Origin: Rhizobacter sp.
GTDB taxonomy: Bacteria > Pseudomonadota > Gammaproteobacteria > Burkholderiales > Burkholderiaceae_C
Direction of reading: 5' to 3'
DNA: 64,000 nucleotides
Assembly (NCBI GenBank): GCA_019635355.1
Contig: JAHBZQ010000001.1
Coordinates: forward strand, 2,232,001 to 2,296,000
Shown here: positions 17,801-26,800 of the stretch, piece by piece
How positions within the stretch are numbered: the first letter of the stretch is position 1
How the letters are laid out: each line of letters opens with the position of its first letter
Translations under genes and position numbers: made by a program
Notes under the pieces: generated by a model
Databases searched by the model: none
The model's input: only the letters and a program-made list of their open reading frames with translations
What the model was told of the DNA's origin: nothing

Positions 17801-20800
17801 GCCATTCGGGTAGCTGACGTAGGCGTGGGTGGAGCCGGTGTGGGACACACCAGTGAACTCTTGTGCTGCCGCGGCGCCCAGGGCCAGCTCGGACTTTTGC
17901 ACCACATTGCCAAAGGCATCGCGCAGGTACAGGGTGAGCGGGGAAAGGGTCTGGCCGCTTTCGGTGCTGGTGCGCGCAGGCGCGGCCACTGCCGTCACGC
18001 GCCCCAGCGCGTCGTAGTAGCTGAAGGTGTTGGCACCGGTGTTGTCGGTGGTGCGGGTGAGGTTGCCCACAGCGTCGTACCCATATTCAGTGGTCACGTC
18101 TTCCTCGTGACTTTCAAGCGCCGGCAGGACCTGGCCCCCTACGGTGGTGCTAGCGGCCGTGTGGAAGACCACGCTCTTGCGGATATCGTGCGTCTTTCGG
18201 TCGAGCTTGTCGTAGCGGTACTCGGTGCTGCGGTTCTGCGCGCTTGACGCCGGGGTACCCGGGTCGGTCAGCCAGCTGCCGGGCGTGGGCTTGGCCACGG
18301 GGTTGGCGTACTCGGTCTGCTGCGTGAGGTTGCCCATCGCGTCGTAGCCGCGCCTCGTCAGGTAGCCCCCTGCATTCACCTCGGCCACATTGCGGCCACG
18401 GTGGTCATAGTAGTAGGCGGTGATTGACCAGGTGTTGGTGACGCTGTTGGCCAGCACCGCCTGCTGCACCACTTCGCCAAAAGCGTTGTAGGTCTTCTCG
18501 GTGGTTTTGCGGGCTTGCGTGTGGGAGATGGCGACACCGCTGGCAGTCGGGTCATATGCGAACGCTGCCGACTCGGTGACGCGCAGCGTGCGGCCCAGCT
18601 TGTCATAGACGGTCGTGACCGTCCGGTCTCTGCTGCGGTCCGTGCCGAGCGCCTCGGCGACCTCGTCTTCGGTTATGGCCTGATCGGCACTGGTCGGTAC
18701 ATCGTCGGCGAGCGGCGTGGAGGCGTTGTATCGCGTGAGGAATCGAACGTCACCGAAGGCATCATGTTCATAGCCGGTGACGTACCCCATTGCATCGACG
18801 TCATAGCGCACGCGGCCCACCTTGTCGTAGACCTTGTAGCTGGCATTCCCAGCCACGTCGACATTTGCGACGGCGTTGCCCAGGGCGTCGTAGAACGTTT
18901 GCGAGGTGAGCGCGTTGCCGGTGTTCTCGTTGCGCAGCAGTTCCGCCGGAGCGGCCAAGCCGCTCTGGCCGTTCGCGCCCAAGAGCGACGGGTGCTCGTT
19001 GTAGACCCGCACCGGGGGATAGATTACTCGCACCTGCCGACCCACCGCGTCATATTCGTAGCGTGTCGTGCGCTGCTCAGCGACGAAACCAGAAGCTTCG
19101 GTGCGCGAGCTCAAGTTGCCCAGACCATCGTAGGTGAGGCGGGTGACGATTCGGGCGTCGCTCGTGTAGCTCGGCCCCAAGGCCGCGCCGCCCCCGGATC
19201 CGGGGCCCGGCAAAGTGAGCGCGACTTCCGGTGTGACCTCGGTCTCCAGACGGCCGGCGGCATCGTAGGTGTAGTTCCAGGTGCTGCCCTTCTTGTTGGT
19301 GAAGCTCAGCTTGTTGCCCAGGCCGTCGTACGTGTAAGACTCCACGAAGCCCAAGGCATCTTCGGTGGAAGACACGCGGCCGCCGCGGTCGTGGAAGACC
19401 TTGGAGACGCGGTCTCGCCCTTGCGCATCCGCAGCCGGCAACACCCCCGCAGTGACTTCCGGGTTGTAGTAGCGCGTGGTCGTGACCGAGCGCTCTTGCT
19501 CGTTGTAGTCGACCTTGGTGACGTAGCGCTCGGCATCGACGGTGCGCACGAGTCGGTTGGCTTCGTCATAGCGGTATGTCGTGACGCGGTCATTCGCGGT
19601 TTCATAGACCCCGCCACGCACGGTGCCGGCCACGGCCCGGCGGTCATACGCCCGCACCTGCCGCACGTTGCCGTTGTCGTCGTAGCTGGTTTCAACAGCG
19701 CTGCCATTGGCATCGGTGGCCCAGGTCTGGCGATTGGCGGCGTCGTATTCGTAACGGGTGACGCGGTTTTCTCCGTGGTTCGCCACGGCGGTGGTCGTGC
19801 TCCACTGCTCTACCGTCGCCTCGTACTCCGTACGTGCGGTGGCGTACTGGATTCGGCGGCTGACGTTGCCGTTGTCGTCGTAGACGTTCTGCGTCACCGC
19901 ACCCATGCCATCAGTGACGAAGGTGACGCGGTTGAGCACGTCGTAGGCCATCCGCGTGTGCGCATCGCGGCCCGGCTCTTCATTCACCTGGGGATCAGAC
20001 CCACCGCTCCACGCCGCCAGATCGATCCGGTTGATGTAGGCGATGCGATCGGTGACGTTGCCATTGTTGTCGTATCGATACTCGACAACGGCCCCGGTGC
20101 CATCAACGCTGAAGGTCAGCCTGCCGTCGTCGTCGTAGCGGCGTGCCTCGACTGCATCGCGGCCAGGCTCGGCGTCGACCAGTGCTGCAATGTCCTGCTC
20201 GGACGCCTTGATCGGCAAGGCCGCCAAAACGTTGGGCGCGATCGCGTTCGCATAGCGCGTGGTGCGGGCGATGCGGCCTTCGTCGTCATAGTCGGTGTGA
20301 GTGATGCCACCCGCGCCATCGACGCTGTAGATCCGCCGGTCAGTGGCGTCGTAAACGTAGCGTGTACGGTTCCCTGCGCCGTCGAGCACCGAGACGAGAT
20401 TTCCCTTGTCGTCGTAGCTGTAGCGGGTGGTGATGTTCAGGCTGCCGTCGGGATCCACGCGCTCTACCGTGCGGCGGCCCAACTCGTCGTACTCGTAGCG
20501 CGTGACCGAGCCGCTCGGCATGGTGACCGTCAGCTGCCGTCCGGCTTCGTCGTAGGTATACAAGGTGCGCAGCGCCAGCCCGTCGGCGTTGGCCAGCAGT
20601 TGATCGCCCGGGCCGGGCACCAGCAAGGGGTCGACCGTCACCTGCCGCACCCGGCCGTTGAGGTCGAACTCCACGTGCGTCCACACGCCGTTCGGATCCT
20701 GTGTCCACACTGCCTGGCCCTTGGCGTCGTAGCGGTAGTTCGTGGTCAGCGCGAGGTCAGTGGGGTCCACCGTCACGCTCAGCACGCGGTTGGCCGCGTC

Positions 20801-23800
20801 GTAGTCGTAGTGGACCTCGTTGCCATTGGCATCAGTGGCAACGCGCAGCAAGCCGGCGCGGTCGAACTCTTGCTCCGTCCAGCTGCCGTCGGGGCGGTCG
20901 ACGCGGCGCAGTTGGCCGTTTCGATCGTAGGTGTAGACGGTCGTCTGCTGGTTGCCGTCGGTGACGGAGTAGGTCTCGCCGTGGCGGGTACGCGTGGTGC
21001 TCGTCGTGATGCCCTCGGGCGTCTCGACGGTCACGCTGCGCTGCTCCAGGCTATAGAAGTAGGTGGTCGCGCGCTCGTAGGCGTCAAACTGCTGGTAGAC
21101 GCGGCCGAAGGCGTCGTATGTGGTGCTGCGTTGCGCGTTCGATGCGTCGATGGTTTGAACCAAGCGACCCACGCGGTCATAGCTGAAATAGGTCGTACCG
21201 TCGTTCGCGTCGATGCTGCGCACCACACGGCCGAATGCATCGTAGAAGGACTGGGTCACGGCGTTGATGCCGCCCACGTCACGCACCGTCCTCTCGGCCA
21301 AGCCGCGCCGGTCGTAGTAGGTGGTGTCGGTGACGATCTCGCCCTGGTGCAGCACGCGGGTGGACTCCGCGTTGCCAAACACGTTGTAGGTTTGCGTGGT
21401 GACGTTGCGCATCGCGTCCGTCACGGTCTCGAGCTCGCCGCGGCGCGTGTACGTGTTGGAGACTTCGGAGTCGAGCACCGGGTTGCGAAGTGCCGCCAGC
21501 GCATTGCGCAGAACCGCGGTGACGCGCCCGCCCTCCAGTTGACCCAGGACGCTGGCCGACAGCCGCGCGGAGTAACGGATGGTGGACTCGAGCTGGTTCA
21601 GTCCGTCGTAGATGCGCTCTTCGACTTCGCCCAACGCATTGACGGTGTGGCTCAGCTGACCGTCGTCGGTGTAAAAGAAAAGCGTGCGCCGGCCCAGGGC
21701 ATCAGTGGTGCTGGAGCGGCGGCCTGCGGCGTCGTACGCGTGCGTGAGGCCGTGCTGGCTCCAGATCTGATTGATCTGCTGCTGCGTCGTCGCAGCCGCC
21801 AGCAGCACAGCGCCTTCGGCCGAGAGTTCGCCGGTCAGGCGCCCCTGGCGGTCGTAGCGCACATTGAGCGTGCGCTCCTGATCCGTGCTGTATGCCCGGA
21901 CCGTGGAGATGAGGTTGCCGACATCGTCGTAATGGAAGCGCGTGGTCGTGCCTTCAATGTTCTGCTGGTATTGGACGCGGCCAAGATCGTCATAGAACGT
22001 GATGATGTACTGAGCCCGCGTGTCAATTGCAGGCCGGATATCGTCCAAGCGGGTCGACGCATCAACCGCAGCAGTGATCTCCGTGCTGTAGCGGATGACG
22101 ATTGCGACACGGCCGTTTCCGTCGTAGACCGTCTCGGTGAGGCTGTTCTCGGCGTCGAGCTCGCCGATCACCAGGCCCCGTGCGTCGTAGAAGTAGCGTG
22201 TCGACTGGTTCGCGCTGGCATCGGCTTCGCTGGAGCCGGTCACGAGGTCGACGCGATCTCGCCCGATGGCGTACCAGCCGGCCACGGTGGTCGTCGTCTG
22301 CGTATCCAGGTCGCTCACCTGCAGGTCGTCACCTACACGGCGGAACACCAGGCGGTTGGCACCACCGGCACCTGCCGGCAGAACGGGGTTGGTGTCGCTG
22401 ACCACCGGAATCGGAGCAGAAGAAGGCGAGGCCACCTGAGCATCGATCTGCGCTGCGTCCCACACCTGCCCGTTCGCGAAGACGATCTGCTCGATCCGGT
22501 CTTGAGGGCTGCGGTAGTAGTTCTGAATGCGCAGCGAGTCGACAGCGTTACCGTGAAGGCGCAACATCAAATCGTCGCCCTGGCGCTCAAGGAGCACCAG
22601 CGCGGGAGTCACCCCCTGACCGAGGACAATGCGGTCGAGCTTGCCGACTGCGGCATCGGTATTGCTGATGACATCGCGTCCGGAGCCGTGGCCAAAGAGG
22701 TAGGTGTCGTTTCCGCTGCCTCCGTCGAGGTAGTCATCGCCGGCACCACCGTCCAGCACATCGTCACCCGCGTCGCCAGCCAGCTGGTCAGCGCCCTCGC
22801 CGCCGTTCAGGCTGTCGTTGCCATCTCCGCCTTGCATGGCATCGCCACCAGCGCCGCCGACCAGAGTGTCGTTGCCGCCGTCACCACGAAGGTCATCACC
22901 CGCAGCGCCGCCTTCCAGGATGTCATCGCCATCAAGCCCGACCAGCAGGTCTTTCCCTGCTCCGCCGGAGACGTGATCCGCACCCGAGGTTCCACGTATC
23001 TCATCGGCCTCATCGGAGGGAAGGGTCACCCGCGCCTCGATGGCCGACGAGTTCCAGATGGTCCCGTCGGCGAAGCGGATCTGGGTGATCCGATCCGCGC
23101 TGCTGGCGAAGTGATTGACGACCGTCAGCACTGCGGCGCTGTTGCGGATCGTCAAGATCAGCATGTCGTCGATGCGGCGAAGCACGACGTCCTGCGGCGC
23201 GACATCGGGCTTGAGCAGCACTTCGTCGACCTTTGTCGGCGACTCATCAAAGGCCCCGACGAAGTCGCGACCAGAGGTGCGACCGAACACATAGGTGTCG
23301 TTGCCGGCGCCGCCTGACAGTCCGTCATCGCCCGCTCCGCCCTCCAAAAGATCATCCCCCGGTGTCCCTTCGACGGAAACTCCCGGCGGGTTGGCCATGA
23401 GCATGCCCAGCACGCCAGCATGGCCGAGGGTGCTGCCGTCGTGGAAGCGGATGGTCTCGAGCGTCGCCGACGTGGTGCCGTTCTCGGCAAAGTAGCCAGA
23501 CACGGTCAGTCGGTCGGCTCCACCGGCCAGCTCGATGATCAGGTTGTCGCCCTCTCGCAGGAAGCGCGCGTTGGCGGCCGTGACGCCCGCGCCCAGCTGC
23601 AGGGTATCGGCCGAGATCCCCTGGGCATCATCGTCATAGTTGTAAATGGCGTCGTGCCCGCTGCCGAAGCCGAAGACGTAGGTGTCGGCACCCGACCCAC
23701 CGAAGAGCACGTCGGAGCCAACGCCACCGTCGAGGAGATCGTCGCCGCTGTCGCCATACAACCAGTCGGCGCCCGCCCCGCCCTGCAGGGTGTCGTTGCC

Positions 23801-26800
23801 GGCGGAGCCCAGAAGCTCGTCAACACCATCGCCGCCCAGCAGGTTGTCATTTCCTACGTCACCAGTGATCAGGTCGTCGCCTGCACCACCGTGGATGGTG
23901 TCGTCTCCCTCAGAGCCGTATATGGTGTCGTCGCCTGAGGTGCCCAGCAAGGTGCGGGCGAGAACCTGTGGGTGTCCGAGCGTCGTGCCATCCGCAAAGC
24001 GGATGTTCTCGACCGTCTGGCTGGTAGCGCCACCGGCATCGAAATAGCCGTCCACCCACAGCCGGTCGGAACTCTCGGTCAGCGCGATGACGAGGCTGGT
24101 ACCCGCCCGTTCGAATCGAACATTGGCGAGTGTGATGCCCGCTCCGAGCACGATGGTGTCGGCGTTGACCCCCTGCGCATCCTCGTCGAAATTGACGATG
24201 GAGTCGTGCCCGCTGCCGTAGCCGAAGTGGTAGGTGTCAGCACCATTTCCGCCTTGGAGCAGGTCGTCACCGGCACCACCGTCCAGCGTGTCACGGTCGC
24301 CACCGCCAAACAGCTCGTCATTGCCGCCACCGCCGAGCAGCACGTTGTCGCCGCCCTGCCCGGCGAGCACATCGTTGCCGGCCCCGCCGTCCAGGATGTC
24401 GTTGCCGCCGTCACCAAGCAGTACGTTGGCGCCACTGTCACCCACGTACAGATCGTCGGACATGCTGCCGTCGCCTGCAAACACTACTCCGAGGGACGTA
24501 AGCGGGGCGCGGATGGGATCGTTGGCTGCGAGGCCGAGCGTCCAGCTGCGCAGCAGTGCGATGCCGTCGAAACCGCCCAAGCGCAAGGCGCCATTGGCGG
24601 CACGGATCAGGGTGACGAGGTCGGTGACGGCAGCCACAGGATCGAGGGCACGCTGCGCGTTGAAGCGGGCAGCAAGCTCGGTCGCATGCAGCGGACCCGC
24701 CGCCACCACTTCGCTGGCTTGGCGAACCACATAGGCGGCGCCTCCCGTCGGTTCATTGCCGAGGTCCACGACCACAGGTGGGGTGAGGGCATCAGCCAAC
24801 TGGCCCTCCATCGGCGAGGCGTAGCGGAGTTGCTGCGCCAATCGACCGGCGGCGTCGTAGCGGTATTCGGTGAAATAGAGTTCAGCGTCCAGTTCGGCCA
24901 CCAGCAGGCCGTCGGCACTGTAGAACTTGCGCGACACACGATCATCGACGCTCGCAGGCACCACCTCGATGTCGGCCAGGCTTGGCTGCGCGTCGAGATT
25001 CAGGAACCGATGCGCATGTTGCCGCTCGGCCACGACACGCGAGGAGCCGTCGTACTCGATCCGTGTCACAAGGCCAGCGGCGTCGACCGTCGCCGCGAGC
25101 CGGCCCGCCGAGTCGTACACCCGCCAGCTGTTGCGGTCGTGCGCGGCATCCAGCAGCCGGATGTCGTCAAGGCTGGGCAGAGCCGGCTGGCCTCCTGCGG
25201 TGACAAGAAGGGAGATGTCGACACGGCGTGCGTACGCCTTGGTGCCCACTAGCTGGCTGGCCGCGTCATAGCGGTATTCGACGAGCGTGCCGTCGGCATC
25301 GATGTCGGCAACCTTGCGGCCCGCCTCGTCGTAGAGCATCCACTGGCGCACGCCGGTGGGATCTTCCGTCATCGCCAGTCGGTTGGCGGCGTCGTAGAAG
25401 TAGCGAGTTTCACCCAAGTCACCGTCGACGGAGCTTTGCACCACCGAAAAGAGGCGACCGGCAGCGTCGTAGGCGCTGGTGGTGACCAGGCCATTGACCA
25501 GCGTGACGGCGGTACGCGCATTCGCGTCGTCGTAGAAGTAGAGCGTGGTGTTCTGCCGCGCATCGGTTTGCGTTTCGAGGCGGCCCAGGCCGTCATAGGT
25601 GTAGTGCGTGCTCTGGCCGTCAGGCAGCGTGGTGCTGAGCAGCGATCCGTCGCGGTCGTAGACGCTCGTGACGATTGACGCGTAGATGCCGGGCACTCCC
25701 TCTCCATCTTCGTCCACGCGAGCGTAGCTGGTGGTGAAGCGCAACTGGCCCCGGTCGTCATAGGTCATGTCGACACGTGTGGCGCGAGTCATGTCCTGCG
25801 TGCCAACCCAGCCGACGAGAGCCGAGAGGCTGGGGACGTCAGTCACCCCGAGTGAGCCGACGGCGTAGGTTCCGCCGGAGTAGGTGAGGGTCGCCTCGCG
25901 TTCGCCCTGGGGGTTGTAGCGATGTTCGGTCACGCGCCCCTCGGGAGTGATGGCGAAGCGAAGGCGGCCGCTGGCTGCACTGTCATACACGTAGCGCGTG
26001 GTCTGCGGCCGTGAAGCCTGGGCCGGGCCATCGCCGTCGCTGTCGGGGATGAGGTAGACCGTCTCGGTGAGAAGGTGGTTGCGGGCATCGTAGGTGCGGC
26101 TGACGGTGTTGCCGGCGGCGTCCCGCTGCAGAACCAGGTTGCCGCGCGTGTCGTACTCCATGTGCACGGCGTTGCCCAGGCCGTCGATGACCTGCCGTAC
26201 GTCGCCGTTGGCGTTGTAGGCGTAGGTCGTGCGCAGGTTCTGGTTGCCGACGGCAGGAGCCTCGACCTCGCCGAGGCGCCCGGCAGCGTCAAAGCGCATC
26301 ACGGTGCTGCGCCCGAGAGCATCGGTGATCGTGGTCTCGTTGGTGCCGTAAGCGAACCCGGTGCTGTGGCCCAGCGCATCGGTGACGGTCTCGATTCGCC
26401 ATTGACCGTTGATCTCGACGTAATCGAAGGTGAGGCTGCTGCCGTCTCGCTGGGTAACGGTGTGGACGCGCCGGCTGGCACCTTCGTAGGTGTAGTCGGT
26501 GAAGTAGATGTCGCCGTCGATGACCGAGTTGTCTTCGGGACTCAGGTCGGTGGTAACCCGGCGAAGCCGGTTTTCGGTGTCGTACTCGTAGCGCGTTCGG
26601 GTAGCGGTGACGCCGTTGCTGTCGACCGTGCGCACCTGCGACAAATTCGAGCCGTTGTAGTCGAAATGCAGGGCCTCGCCGGAGGCCGTGGTCACGGTTG
26701 TGAGCAGCCCGTTGGTGTAGGCGAAGCTGACGGTGTTTCCTGCGGTGTCGGTGCGAGAGCGCAGACGGGCATCGATGCCGCCGTCGTAGCGCTCCCGCAC

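Noticed and set aside
14975..23317. Very long open frames on the + strand opposite the giant toxin gene (over 1,000 and 1,600 codons)
   Set aside because: They are mirror frames of the YD/RTX repeats: Val/Ala/His/Arg-biased, with no domains and no ribosome site. The - strand frame has clear conserved motifs throughout.
22660..24465. Regular DNA repeats that might suggest a CRISPR or satellite array
   Set aside because: Units are codons of RTX nonapeptides, vary in sequence, keep one reading frame and have no unique spacers.
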